A stretch of 64,000 nt of DNA from Synechococcus sp. NOUM97013 (GTDB lineage Bacteria; Cyanobacteriota; Cyanobacteriia; PCC-6307; Cyanobiaceae). The stretch spans positions 1,798,001 through 1,862,000 of the forward strand of contig NZ_CP047941.1 of NCBI RefSeq assembly GCF_014279815.1, written 5' to 3'. This document shows positions 17,639 to 28,600 of the stretch, piece after piece. Each line of letters starts with the position of its first letter. Position 1 is the first letter of the stretch. The position numbers were made by a program, and so were the translations under genes. A model generated the notes under the pieces. It was not told the origin of the DNA and searched no databases. It saw only the letters and a list, made by a program, of their open reading frames with translations.

Positions 17639-18652
17639 TCAACGCATCGACTGACGTCGCTCGAGCTTGGGATCGCGTTGACCCGCAACGGCCAGCTCAG
17701 CATCCATCAGGGTGCGACCCGTCGCTTGCAGATAGACATCATCCAAGCTTGGACGGCTCTGGGACAGCGAGAACACCTCCAGATCAGCACTGGCGAGCTG
17801 GGTTTTGAGCACGGACAGCACATGCTCGCCATCCACCACGAGGTTGAGCGAGTAGCCCTGAGCGCGGTTCACAACAATCCGCCTGACGCCGTCCAGGCCC
17901 TCCAACAGATGGCGCACCTTTTCAGCCTCCGGTTGATCGCTGAATTCACGCACTCGCAAGGTCACCCTGTCCCCACCGAGCTCCTGCTTGAGGCTTTCGG
18001 GTGAGCCTTCGGCGATCACGCGACCGGCATCGATGATCGCCATGCGGTCAGCTAGCGCTTCCACCTCTTCGAGGTAATGACTGCTGAGCAACACCGTCGT
18101 CCCCTGGTCACGAAGGTCGCGAAGCACCTCCCAGATCACGGCACGACTTTCGATGTCGAGTCCGACCGTGGGTTCATCCAGAACCAGCAGTTGGGGCTGG
18201 TGCAGAAGTCCAGCGGCCAGATCCAGCCGACGACGCATGCCACCGGAGTAGGTGCCGCAGCGGCGATCAATCCATTCGGTCATCGACAGACGGTCGATGA
18301 GGGCCTCGATCCTTTGATTCCGTTCCAAGCGAGGTAAGTGGTAGAGGTCACCTTGCAAGGCCAGAAGCTCGCGACCGGTGAGGATCTTGTCGATCGCCAC
18401 CTCCTGCGCCACAAATCCCATCAACTGGCGAACGGCACGGGGGTTGTCAAGGGCATTGATGCCTCCAACAGTCACCGTGCCGCGATCTGGGGCGAGCAAG
18501 GTGGCCAGGATGCGCAGAGCAGTCGTCTTGCCGGCACCGTTTGGACCGAGCAGGCCGTAAAGGCAGCCTGCAGGAACGGACAAACTGAGTCCCCGCAGAG
18601 CCTCGACGGACCCGTAGGACTTTTCCAGTTGGTCCAGCTCCAGCAGAGACAT
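17639..18652 (-). CDS. ABC transporter ATPase (DrrA-like)
   Basis: 337 residues. Walker A GPNGAGKT (36-43), signature YSGGMRRRLDLAAGLL, Walker B LLVLDEPTVGLD and the switch His in LLSSHYLEE are all present, with a C-terminal extension of about 100 residues typical of the DrrA/CcmA class. It energises the ABC-2 permease encoded immediately downstream. The stop lies 37 bases before the permease start, and ctaB ends 27 bases upstream of it. Confidence 0.93.
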   Translation of the reverse strand: MSLLELDQLEKSYGSVEALRGLSLSVPAGCLYGLLGPNGAGKTTALRILATLLAPDRGTVTVGGINALDNPRAVRQLMGFVAQEVAIDKILTGRELLALQGDLYHLPRLERNQRIEALIDRLSMTEWIDRRCGTYSGGMRRRLDLAAGLLHQPQLLVLDEPTVGLDIESRAVIWEVLRDLRDQGTTVLLSSHYLEEVEALADRMAIIDAGRVIAEGSPESLKQELGGDRVTLRVREFSDQPEAEKVRHLLEGLDGVRRIVVNRAQGYSLNLVVDGEHVLSVLKTQLASADLEVFSLSQSRPSLDDVYLQATGRTLMDAELAVAGQRDPKLERRQSMR

Positions 18653-18679
18653 CTACCGACAGAAACGAACTCGCAAAAT

Positions 18680-19687
18680 CTAGGCAGCCATCCCTGGGAA
18701 GCCGCCCGTGAGCATCAGCATCCATCCCCTCACCTGGGCATCCAACAGGGCCGCATCCGATTGGCGACTGAGGATCAGCAGCAGACAGATGCCGAACAGA
18801 TAAAGAATCGACCAACGAAATAACCCCTTGGCGCGTTCGGTACTGCTGGGGTCTTGGGCGAGATGCTCCACCATCTGAAGCAGGCGACCATTGAAGGGGA
18901 TCACCAGCAAGCCATAGAGCACACCACCTTCCGGTAACGCGAACACACCGAGCAAACTGAGCAGGGCCGTCGCCCAGCCGTAGCGGCGAATGGCACGGGC
19001 GGTCACAACGGGTCCCTTGACCACCGGCAGCATGGGAATGCCGACGGCGCGGTAGTCCTCACGAAGCAACAGCGCCAGGGCCCAGAAGTGGGCAGGGGTC
19101 CAGACCATCACGAGCGCGAAGAGCCACCAGCCGCTCAGACCCACATGACCGGTGGCAGCAGCAGCGCCCACCAGCGGCGGAATCGCCCCGGCCACACCGC
19201 CGATCACGATGTTCTGGGTGGTTCTGGGTTTAAGAATCGCTGTGTACAGAAGCACGTAGCTGCACAAACCAAGCAGCGACAACCCGGCTGCCAGGCAATT
19301 CACGCCGCTGACCAGAAGCGTCGCCGCGGCCAGAGTGCATGACACGGCACCCGCGAATGCGGCAGTCGGAGAGAGCCGTCCTGAAGGGAGAGCGCGACCA
19401 CTGGTGCGCTGCATCCGTCCATCAAGCTCCTGTTCCCAAAGACAGTTGAGAACACCTGCCGCAGCGGCGGCCAGCGCACCCCCGCCAAGGGTGCAGGCAA
19501 GTCGTGGCGACGACAGAGGCCAGCCTTCCGACAGCGCCATACCGCCGAGGGTGGTGGCCAAAAGCAAGGGGATCAGCCTCGGCTTGGCAACCTCCAGCCA
19601 GGGAGGCAACTTGATGCGGCGACGGGAGGGGACCACTTGGTCCCGGGTGAGAGGAGCTGCAGCTGCGGTCGTGGTGGCACTAGCCAT
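18680..19687 (-). CDS. ctaB: Protohaem IX farnesyltransferase (haem O synthase)
   Basis: 335 residues from ATG 19687, whose first bases overlap the ctaA stop. After a polar N-terminus come [14 protein letters not shown] and [15 protein letters not shown], the UbiA-superfamily motif specific to haem O synthases, and about nine membrane helices; [14 protein letters not shown] is another CtaB mark. It farnesylates haem B for cytochrome oxidase. It is translated together with ctaA and followed by the ABC exporter genes. Confidence 0.95.
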   Translation of the reverse strand: MASATTTAAAAPLTRDQVVPSRRRIKLPPWLEVAKPRLIPLLLATTLGGMALSEGWPLSSPRLACTLGGGALAAAAAGVLNCLWEQELDGRMQRTSGRALPSGRLSPTAAFAGAVSCTLAAATLLVSGVNCLAAGLSLLGLCSYVLLYTAILKPRTTQNIVIGGVAGAIPPLVGAAAATGHVGLSGWWLFALVMVWTPAHFWALALLLREDYRAVGIPMLPVVKGPVVTARAIRRYGWATALLSLLGVFALPEGGVLYGLLVIPFNGRLLQMVEHLAQDPSSTERAKGLFRWSILYLFGICLLLILSRQSDAALLDAQVRGWMLMLTGGFPGMAA

Positions 19688-20609
19688 GACAGGCCTCCAA
19701 AGCGGAAGAATCGGGTAGAGCAATCAGCGCGTCGCTGGCCGGTGGCTGACGCCGGCAGGTGAGCGCCGCCAGCACGGCCACCAGCAGGCAAGCCACCAGC
19801 TGATGAGCGACGGTGAGAGCGGGCTGTGACAGACCCAGCCGCAACGTGCTGACGCCGAGGGCGATCTGGGTACCCACCAAAAGGAGGGCAGTGCACAGCA
19901 GCGGCCACTGGCTGCGACCCCAGCGCCCGCTCAACAGCGCCGCAGCGACGAACAGCAGCACCGAAAGCACCGCCGGTGTGGCGGCCATCCGATGCCAGTG
20001 CAACCACTGACAGGAGGCACCAGCTTCCAGGCAACGCTGGGATGCCCAGGAGGTGGCCATGCGGGCACCGAGAAGGCTTTGTCCGCCAACAGCCAGCACG
20101 CTGAGGGTTCCCAGCAGCAACCACCAGCGCGGGGCGGCCGTGGTCGAGGCATCGGCGAGCAGCACCTGGGTGAGCGCACTCACGGTGATCACGAGCGTCA
20201 AAGCCAGAGCCAGATGAGCGGTCACCACCGCAGAAGGCAGAAGCTGAAGAACAGTGAGAGCCCCTAGCCCACCCTGCAGGCCAACCATCAGCACCAGGAC
20301 GGCGCTGAGGGGCAACAGCCATCCGGGCAGATCGCGGCGATACCACCACACAGCACCGAGCTGCACCATCAGGGCAACCCCCACCACGAAGGCATCGAGT
20401 CGGTGAAACCATTCCAGAAAGACCTGGAGGTTCATCTGACGCCCTGGCAGCAGCGTTCCGTAACACAGCGGCCAGTCCGGACAGGCCAAACCGGCCTCCA
20501 TGACGCGGGTGGCACCGCCGATCACCACCAGCGCAACCAGGGCCACCACCAGATGCGCAGCCAGCTGGGCCAGACGCAGACGAATCGGAGTGAGAGACGA
20601 TGTAGTCAA
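19680..20609 (-). CDS. ctaA: Haem A synthase-type protein (CtaA/COX15 family)
   Basis: 309 residues. I prefer the TTG at 20609 because CAGGAG lies six bases before it; the frame also opens at 20657. Eight membrane helices are visible. [24 protein letters not shown] contains the CtaA opening with a cysteine pair, and the haem-ligand histidines are in [26 protein letters not shown] and VAHQLVA. It oxidises haem O to haem A. It faces the oxidase structural operon across a 226-base gap. Confidence 0.93.
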   Translation of the reverse strand: MTTSSLTPIRLRLAQLAAHLVVALVALVVIGGATRVMEAGLACPDWPLCYGTLLPGRQMNLQVFLEWFHRLDAFVVGVALMVQLGAVWWYRRDLPGWLLPLSAVLVLMVGLQGGLGALTVLQLLPSAVVTAHLALALTLVITVSALTQVLLADASTTAAPRWWLLLGTLSVLAVGGQSLLGARMATSWASQRCLEAGASCQWLHWHRMAATPAVLSVLLFVAAALLSGRWGRSQWPLLCTALLLVGTQIALGVSTLRLGLSQPALTVAHQLVACLLVAVLAALTCRRQPPASDALIALPDSSALEACHG

Positions 20610-20765
20610 CGTCGACTCCTGAATGGAGTGGTAATGAACGGAACGTAGCGATCTCAATCAGAACGGCACGATGTGTGCACGAGTGCAACAACAGAATCGG
20701 AAGAGTGATGCGACTTTGCTGACACAAACCTCGAGAAAGTCAGCGAAGCCGAGAAATGTTCAGGC

Positions 20766-20799
20766 TGGTTTAACAATCACTAGGTGGTGATTGAAACCA
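20766..20799. promoter_or_regulatory. Operator-like inverted repeat between ctaAB and ctaCDE
   Basis: TGGTTTAACAATCAC (20766-20780) and GTGATTGAAACCA (20787-20799) form a dyad of GGTTT/AAACC and CAATCAC/GTGATTG with a two-base bulge and a TAGGTG centre. It lies in the 226-base divergent control region, about 40 bases before ctaC. It fits a protein-binding site able to co-regulate both operons. No T-run follows. CATAGT (about 20805-20810) is a possible ctaC -10. Confidence 0.5.
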
Positions 20800-20835
20800 A
20801 CCTCCATAGTCTGAAGAAGCCCAATCGAGGTACGG

Positions 20836-21680
20836 GTGCCCATTCCTTCAGCCATCCTCACGCTTGTCCTGGGAATGCTCCTCGTTCTCGGGGGGCTTTG
20901 GATCGGCCAGAACGTCAACCTTTTGCCAGTGGATGCAAGCGTGAATGCGCCCATCTACGACGAATTATTTCGTGTTCTGTTCAGCATCGGCACGATTCTT
21001 TTTGTCGGAATCGTTGGGTTGATTGTGTTCAGCCTGGTTCGCTTTCGGCGACGTCCTGGACAGCTTGGTGATGGCATTGCCCTGGAAGGCAATTTGCCGC
21101 TCGAAGTGTTTTGGACGGCAGTGCCAGCAATCGTCGTTCTCTTTGTCGGTCTTTACAGCTACGACATTTACGAGCGCATGGGCGGCATGGTGCCCCTGGG
21201 CCATGGCGACCACGGAGCCGTTAGCGCCACTGCCAATGCCAACGCCAGCTCTGCAGACGTACGCATCTGGGGAGGCATTGGTTCCACCCAGGACTCTCAG
21301 ACGGCAACGGGGGCAGCGATCGCACCATTACCGATCGAGGTCACGGCGATGCAGTTCGCCTTCCTCTTCCATTACCCGGACGGTGACTTCATTTCCGGTG
21401 AGATGCACGTCCCAGCTGATCGCCCGGTTTCCCTGAAAATGGAAGCGAAGGATGTGATCCATGCATTTTGGATTCCTGAGTTCCGGCTGAAACAGGACGT
21501 GATCCCTGGGCAACCGACGGTTCTTGATTTCACACCAACGCGACCAGGCACCTACTCGATCGTTTGCGCTGAACTCTGCGGTCCGTACCACGGCGGCATG
21601 CGCTCCTCGGTCGTGGTGGATAGCGCCGATGACTTCGAAACCTGGCTGCAGGCCAACAGCAAGACCACCCCATCCGAAGC

Positions 21681-21684
<4 letters not shown>
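20836..21684 (+). CDS. ctaC: Cytochrome c oxidase subunit II
   Basis: 282 residues, GTG start. Two N-terminal membrane helices (about 5-23 and 48-70) and a lumenal/periplasmic cupredoxin domain. The CuA centre CAELCGPYHGGM (244-255) has both cysteines, the Glu, His and Met ligands; the upstream His is in DVIHAFWIPEF. It takes electrons from cytochrome c6 or plastocyanin and passes them to subunit I. First gene of a ctaC-ctaD-ctaE chain with ATGA overlaps. Confidence 0.97.
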
Positions 21685-23347
<1,663 letters not shown>

Positions 23348-23351
<4 letters not shown>

Positions 23352-23965
23352 CCACCACCACCACAACCCAAGACCACGATCACGACCACGACCTGACCCA
23401 TCACGATCCGCATGCAGCGGAGCATCCCGATCACCGCATGTTCGGCCTGGCCACATTCCTTGTGGCCGATGCCATGACCTTCGCCGGGTTCTTCGCCGCT
23501 TATCTCACCTTCAAAGCGGTGAATCCACTCCTGCCCGGTGCGATTTACGAACTCGAACTACCGCTGCCCACCCTCAACACCATCCTGCTGCTTGTGAGCA
23601 GTGCCACATTTCATCGTGCCGGCGCGAATCTGCGCCAACAGCGCAACGATCGATGCCGTCTCTGGCTCCTGATCACAGCGGGACTGGGCCTGGCCTTTCT
23701 GGCCAGTCAGATGGTCGAGTACTTCACCTTGCCGTTTGGCCTTACCGACAATCTCTTCGCCAGCACCTTCTATGCCCTGACCGGATTCCACGGGCTGCAC
23801 GTCACTCTTGGCACCTTGATGATTCTGATTGTGTGGTGGCAATGCCGCACCCCATCAGGACGCATCAGCGCCAGCAATCATTTCCCCCTGGAAGCTGCCG
23901 AGCTCTACTGGCACTTCGTGGATGGCATCTGGGTGATTCTGTTCGTGATTCTCTATCTGATCTGA
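23348..23965 (+). CDS. ctaE: Cytochrome c oxidase subunit III
   Basis: 205 residues. A His/Asp-rich N-terminal tail (DHDHDHD then HHDPHAAEHPDH) precedes five membrane helices; MFGLATFLVADAMTF, GFHGLHVTLGTLM and YWHFVDGIWVILF are subunit III landmarks, the last with the conserved His and Asp of the final helices. It is the short, five-helix form. The His-rich tail may bind metal, a guess from composition only. Confidence 0.96.
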
Positions 23966-23999
23966 AGCAGACCGTCTTGTCTTCATGCGGGGAATCCCC

Positions 24000-24425
24000 A
24001 TGAATTCCTTGCCCAGGTTGCGCTCTGAAGCCAAAATTGATGTGTCTTTTCAAATAAAGATGCTGGTTGGAGAGGAGTTACTGAACAAGGCACGGGCCCT
24101 CAGCAACCGCCCTGAGGATGAAATTGCCCGTGGCTGCGGCTACGTCGGCCCCAGTGGTCGGCTGTTGCGCAAAAGCTTCTATCGCGCCCTCGTTGAAGCC
24201 AAGGGCTACAAACTGCCCTCCAATAGCAGTAGTGGCAGCGGCGGCCCACGTGGGCGTCAAGCCGATTTCCGCACGCGCGTGCACGGCAACGGCAACCTGC
24301 TGATCGGCCATGCCTACACGCGACGGCTTGACCTCGTGCCGGGCCAAGAGTTCAAGATTGAATTGAACAAGGATTCAGGCACGATCACACTGCTGCCCCT
24401 CGACGAATCCCCTGCGTCAGAGTGA
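24000..24425 (+). CDS. cyAbrB-type transcriptional regulator
   Basis: 141 residues from ATG 24000; a start at ATG 24060 (MLVGEELLNKARAL) would match the usual cyAbrB N-terminus better and give 121 residues. The pattern GCGYVGPSGRLLRKSFYRALVEAKGY, a Ser/Gly linker, and RVHGNGNLLIGHAYTRRLDLVPGQEFKIEL is the cyanobacterial AbrB family, a DNA-binding regulator of carbon and nitrogen genes. It sits 34 bases after ctaE on the same strand, so it may be transcribed with the oxidase genes. Confidence 0.85.
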   Translation: MNSLPRLRSEAKIDVSFQIKMLVGEELLNKARALSNRPEDEIARGCGYVGPSGRLLRKSFYRALVEAKGYKLPSNSSSGSGGPRGRQADFRTRVHGNGNLLIGHAYTRRLDLVPGQEFKIELNKDSGTITLLPLDESPASE

Positions 24426-24483
24426 GTGAGGTCACAATCGGGAAGGCCAGGCTGAACGCTGACGTTCCCGGAGCATCGATCCG

Positions 24484-25068
24484 TCAGGCCACAGCCGGAG
24501 GATCCTGGTCGTCATGCAGGTTGGAGCTGAAGATGATCAGTTCCAGACCACTGAACAGGAAACTGATTCCCACCAGGGTTCCGAGCACCCACAACAGACC
24601 CCAGAACTTCAGGGTGACGATCAGCAGACCCAGGACGAAGGTGATCACACCGTTGGCGATGGCCCAGCCGGCACCCGGTCGGTTGGTGTGAGCGAGGCCG
24701 TTGAAGAAGGCCACAAGCCCTTCAACAAGAAAAACGATGCCGATGGCAAGGGCGAATGCTGCCACCTGTTCAAGTGTGTCCTGGCGAAGATCTTTCAGGA
24801 TCGAACCACCGGCCACGATGAACAGGGTCGACACCACCAGACGCCAGAAGCAAACCCAGCGCCCCATTCGCCCGGAACGCGCCAGGTTGCTGATCCAGCC
24901 AACAATCCCGCCGACCAGGAACAGCACGCCAACTACAGCAACAGTCCAAACTGAAGCCAACACCGGAAATAGCAGGGCAAGGATGCCCAGAACAATCAGA
25001 AGAATGCCTTCGGCGATGGAGAAGGCCTTGAACGTGCCCAGGGAGTCAGGGCGCTCATCGACAGTCAT
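24484..25068 (-). CDS. HdeD-family (DUF308) membrane protein
   Basis: 194 residues with six hydrophobic helices arranged as three pairs, the DUF308/HdeD layout: EGILLIVLGILALLFPV is the typical first repeat and LFLVGGIVGWI the second. HdeD is linked to acid or stress tolerance in enterobacteria; the role in cyanobacteria is not established. Convergent with the cyAbrB gene, with a 58-base gap. Confidence 0.85.
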   Translation of the reverse strand: MTVDERPDSLGTFKAFSIAEGILLIVLGILALLFPVLASVWTVAVVGVLFLVGGIVGWISNLARSGRMGRWVCFWRLVVSTLFIVAGGSILKDLRQDTLEQVAAFALAIGIVFLVEGLVAFFNGLAHTNRPGAGWAIANGVITFVLGLLIVTLKFWGLLWVLGTLVGISFLFSGLELIIFSSNLHDDQDPPAVA

Positions 25069-25141
25069 CGATGGTTCGTGATGAACAACATCCGCAAGGT
25101 ATTGAGGTCACTGGAATCCGGCCATCGTTTGTGATCGTTCC

Positions 25142-25789
25142 TCAGCCCCAGCCGTGTTCGGCCAGCCATGCGGCGGTGACGGTGTCACCCTGCGGCTGGG
25201 GTGAGGCAGTACTGAGCAGTCGCTCCGTATAACGGGCCAGCAGGTCGATCTCCAGATTCACCGCATCCCCCACCTGCAGATCCCGCAAGGCGGTCACCGA
25301 CCAGGTGTGAGGGATCACGGCCACCCAGAACTTGGCTCCCTGCTCGGCGCAGCCCGCCACGGTGAGACTGATGCCATTTACCGCAACACTGGCTTTGTCG
25401 CAGATGTAGCGACCGAAGAACGGATCCCGCCAGCGCACTTCCAGGTGCCACGACTGGGGAAGGGCCTCCACGGCCACCACCTCACCGATGCCATCCACGT
25501 GGCCGCTCACCAGGTGGCCGCCCAGACGATCGGAGAGACGCAGGGCTGGTTCGAGATTCACCGCTGCCCCCTGCGAAGCTTTGGCGCCCAGGATCGTTCG
25601 CTGCAGGGTCTCTTCGCTGACGTTCGCCAGAAAACCATCACCAACCAGCTCTGCCACGGTCAGGCAGACACCATCCACGGCCACGCTGTCACCCAGCATC
25701 AAAGGGGAGAAAGCTGCACAGCCTTCCACCAGCAGCGCATGACCACGCCGCTCGACGCGACCCACCGCCTGAACCAAACCCGTGAACAT
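25142..25789 (-). CDS. ribE: Riboflavin synthase, alpha subunit
   Basis: 215 residues. MFTGLVQAVGRVERR is the family N-terminus. Two lumazine-binding repeats follow: GDSVAVDGVCLTVAEL with LVSGHVDGIGEV, then KASVAVNGISLTVAG in the second half. It dismutates two lumazines to riboflavin. No FMN riboswitch or other rib gene is adjacent. The start is 56 bases from the divergent DUF151 gene. Confidence 0.95.
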   Translation of the reverse strand: MFTGLVQAVGRVERRGHALLVEGCAAFSPLMLGDSVAVDGVCLTVAELVGDGFLANVSEETLQRTILGAKASQGAAVNLEPALRLSDRLGGHLVSGHVDGIGEVVAVEALPQSWHLEVRWRDPFFGRYICDKASVAVNGISLTVAGCAEQGAKFWVAVIPHTWSVTALRDLQVGDAVNLEIDLLARYTERLLSTASPQPQGDTVTAAWLAEHGWG

Positions 25790-25845
25790 CGCCCCTCCCG
25801 CGGCCCTGTCATCTGTTCATAATCGATAGAGCGGCGGAGCCGTCC

Positions 25846-26430
25846 TTGGTCGAGATGAGCGTGGCGGGAATCGCCCTTGATGCCAGCAGTCGCAGTCCGA
25901 TCGTGCTGCTGCGAGATCCATCCAGAACCCGTCAGGTGCCGATCTGGATTGATCAGGCCCAGGCCCACAACATCATGGCCGGCCTCAACGACACGCCACA
26001 GCCCAGGCCGCTCAGCCACGACCTCATGGCCGCTCTGCTCGAAGCAGGGCGGCTGCGATTGGAGCGAGTGATCATCCACGCCATCGAAGACAGCACCTTT
26101 CGCGCGGTGCTGCGGTTGCAGCCCCTCGATGATGAAACAGAAGACGACGATGAAAGCGATGGTGATCTGGAAAGCGATCACCGGCTGGAGATTGATGCGC
26201 GCCCCAGTGATGCCATTGCTCTGGCCATCCGCACCGGCAGCAGCGTCTGGATGCTGGAGGAAGTGGTCGCCGAGGCCTCGATCGCAGTGGATGCCGAGGC
26301 GGATGCGGAAGACAGGGACGAATTCCGTCGCTTCCTGGATCAGCTGAGCCCGGCCGCACTGGTGCGCCACCTGGAATCACGGCCCCCTGGCGATTCCCGC
26401 GACGCGCAGAGCGACACCCCGCCCTCTTGA
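25846..26430 (+). CDS. Bifunctional nuclease family (DUF151) protein
   Basis: 194 residues. The start MVEMSVAGIALD (TTG 25846) fits the family N-terminus; ATG 25855 is the alternative. SPIVLLRD, VPIWIDQAQAHNI, RLERVIIHAIEDSTFRAVL and EIDARPSDAIALAIRTGS are the DUF151 signature segments. An acidic insert (DDETEDDDESDGD) precedes the last motif. Plant and bacterial relatives degrade RNA and DNA, but the cellular role in cyanobacteria is unclear. The stop overlaps a possible TTG start of the next gene. Confidence 0.85.
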   Translation: MVEMSVAGIALDASSRSPIVLLRDPSRTRQVPIWIDQAQAHNIMAGLNDTPQPRPLSHDLMAALLEAGRLRLERVIIHAIEDSTFRAVLRLQPLDDETEDDDESDGDLESDHRLEIDARPSDAIALAIRTGSSVWMLEEVVAEASIAVDAEADAEDRDEFRRFLDQLSPAALVRHLESRPPGDSRDAQSDTPPS

Positions 26431-26444
26431 GCCGCATCACAGCG

Positions 26445-27578
26445 ATGCAGCATCGTTCCTTCGGTGAAGGTCCACCGGTGAGCCTGTTCACGCTGGGCAC
26501 CATGCGCGCCCTGCAGGCCCCCGATCAGATGCTCACAGTGCTGCGGGCCGCCCTTACCGCGGGGGTAAACCATTTGGAAACGGCCCCTGCCTATGGCCCC
26601 GCCGAATCCTTTCTTGGGGACGCCCTGGCGCAACTGCAGAGCGAAGGGGTCCAACCGGAGGGACATGGCTGGGTGATCACCACCAAGCTGTTGCCCGGTC
26701 TCACCCTTGACGAGGGCCAAGCCGCTCTGAAGGCCAGCCTTGAGCGTCTTGGGATCAATCGTCTCGACAACCTGGCGATCCACGGCCTGAATCTGGACAG
26801 CCATCTCGACTGGGCCCTCCATGGCGAGGGCGCACGATTGATCGATTGGGCCCTGAATAGCGGAACCGTGGGCCAGGTGGGGTTCAGTAGCCACGGCTCC
26901 AATGCCCTGATCCATCAGGCAATTGACAGTCAGCGTTTCCGTTTCTGCTGTCTGCATCTGCATCTGCTCGATCCGACGCGCATGCCGCTGGCACAGCTAG
27001 CTCTGCAACAGACGATGGGTGTGCTGGCAATTTCACCCGCGGACAAGGGCGGCCGTCTTCAGGCCCCCAGCGGACAATTGGTTGAGGACTGTCGCCCGTT
27101 TCAACCACTGGAGCTCGCCTATCGCTACCTGCTGGCCGCAGGCATCAGCACGCTCAGCGTTGGCGCCCAGACCGCAACAGACCTCGAGCTGGCCCACGCG
27201 CTCGGCCAGAGCGATGGTCCCCTACAGACCGAGGAATCCCGCGCCATCGAGCGACTGGATCAGCAGCGCCGACAACGACTGGGCCACGACCTCTGCGGGC
27301 AGTGTCGCGCCTGCTTGCCCTGTCCGAATGCGGTGCCCATCCCGGATCTGCTGCGCCTGCGCAATTTGGCGCTTGGTCACGAGCTGATCGAATTCGCCAG
27401 TGAGCGTTACAACTTGATCGGCAGGGCCGGCCACTGGTGGGAAACGGTCGATGCAGATGCCTGCCAGTCCTGCGGCGACTGCCTTCCGCGCTGCCCCCAT
27501 GGATTGGCCATTCCAGAGCTTCTGGCCGACACCCACCAGCGACTGGCCGCAGCACCGCGCCGACGTCTCTGGGGCTGA
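26445..27578 (+). CDS. Aldo/keto reductase with C-terminal [4Fe-4S] ferredoxin domain
   Basis: 377 residues from ATG 26445; TTG 26427 is possible and would overlap the preceding stop. The AKR barrel is indicated by GTMRALQAP, NHLETAPAYG, WVITTKLL and LAIHGLN, where the NADPH-type catalytic Tyr lies in APAYGPAE. The C-terminus has CGQCRACLPCP and CQSCGDCLPRCPHGL, two four-cysteine cluster motifs. This is the family of putative AKR-ferredoxin fusions; its substrate is unknown. Confidence 0.88.
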   Translation: MQHRSFGEGPPVSLFTLGTMRALQAPDQMLTVLRAALTAGVNHLETAPAYGPAESFLGDALAQLQSEGVQPEGHGWVITTKLLPGLTLDEGQAALKASLERLGINRLDNLAIHGLNLDSHLDWALHGEGARLIDWALNSGTVGQVGFSSHGSNALIHQAIDSQRFRFCCLHLHLLDPTRMPLAQLALQQTMGVLAISPADKGGRLQAPSGQLVEDCRPFQPLELAYRYLLAAGISTLSVGAQTATDLELAHALGQSDGPLQTEESRAIERLDQQRRQRLGHDLCGQCRACLPCPNAVPIPDLLRLRNLALGHELIEFASERYNLIGRAGHWWETVDADACQSCGDCLPRCPHGLAIPELLADTHQRLAAAPRRRLWG

Positions 27579-27580
27579 AG

Positions 27581-28591
27581 CTATGGAGCTGAAGCATCCC
27601 AGCGATCCTGCAGCGACAACTCCTGCGGAGACTCCAAGGGGAACAATGTCCAGCAGGACTCCCAGACCGTTGCGGGGGGCAGAAGGGCGGGCAGCAAGCG
27701 CTTGGGGACCCGACTGGCGGCGGCGGCGAGCATTGCAGATGGCAGGGGTGGAATCCAACCCTGCGACAACATCCGCGTCAGGAGCGGGGAGGTCCAGGCT
27801 TCCTCCACCCAAGCTTGTGGCAGTGGTTCGGAGGTGTCCTTCGGGCGCAGCAACAGCGTCCAGTGCAGAGGAGCCCCTTGCTGCGGCAGCACGACCGTCA
27901 AGCGTGGATCCTGCTGCAGGGCACGCATGCAGCGCTGCAAGGGCACAACCGCCAGCCGGGCGTCACCCTGCAACAACCAGTTCAACGCAAAGCGATCGTC
28001 AAAGCTGAGCGCAGCGGCACGCAGACGCCGCAACGGGTCAGGGCCATCGATCCGATCCGCCAGGGAAGCCAGCAGCCTTGGACTGGATGGCAGCAACAGC
28101 TTGCCCTCAAACGCCGGGTCGAGAAGGAGGTTCCAGCCTTCATCCGGATCGGGGACAGTGCCGCCTTCTCTGCGGATCAACATCACCCAAGGACTAAAGC
28201 CCACCGGCAGCAGCAGTCCCGACCAAGCCTCAGGGGTGTCGGCCAGAAACCGCTTGCCCAGTGGGCCCAGTCGGGTGACGAGCGGTGCGGCAGCGATCGC
28301 CTGGAGCTGTGATGGCGCCAGGCCTGCCAGCCAACCATCGCTCAGCGCCAGAAGATCGGTGGATGGCGGCCAGGCATCTGTCACCGCAGCGGCATTGCTG
28401 AAGGGTGCGAATGTCCAGGGGGAGGGAAGACGTCGCCGCCAGAGCGCAGGCAGGGTATCTGCTGCGGCTCTCAGGGTGGGTACGGCATTGCCACGACTGC
28501 AGCCACTGAGACCAGCTGCGGCGGTGAGGGCAGCGAGCTGGAGAAAGCGGCGGCGATTCAGCGGTGACTCCGGGGGGACAACGGCCTTCAT
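27581..28591 (-). CDS. Twin-arginine lipoprotein, solute-binding-like
   Basis: 336 residues. The N-terminus NRRRFLQLAALTAAAGLSGC combines a Tat motif with a lipobox ending in Cys31, so the protein is likely exported folded and lipid-anchored. The body resembles periplasmic solute-binding proteins of the PotD/thiamine-type class (WNLLLDPAFEGKLLLPSSPR). No ABC ATPase or permease gene is next to it. It is convergent with the aldo/keto reductase gene, with two bases between stops. The ligand is unknown. Confidence 0.65.
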   Translation of the reverse strand: MKAVVPPESPLNRRRFLQLAALTAAAGLSGCSRGNAVPTLRAAADTLPALWRRRLPSPWTFAPFSNAAAVTDAWPPSTDLLALSDGWLAGLAPSQLQAIAAAPLVTRLGPLGKRFLADTPEAWSGLLLPVGFSPWVMLIRREGGTVPDPDEGWNLLLDPAFEGKLLLPSSPRLLASLADRIDGPDPLRRLRAAALSFDDRFALNWLLQGDARLAVVPLQRCMRALQQDPRLTVVLPQQGAPLHWTLLLRPKDTSEPLPQAWVEEAWTSPLLTRMLSQGWIPPLPSAMLAAAASRVPKRLLPALLPPATVWESCWTLFPLESPQELSLQDRWDASAP

Positions 28592-28600
28592 GGTTTGAAC

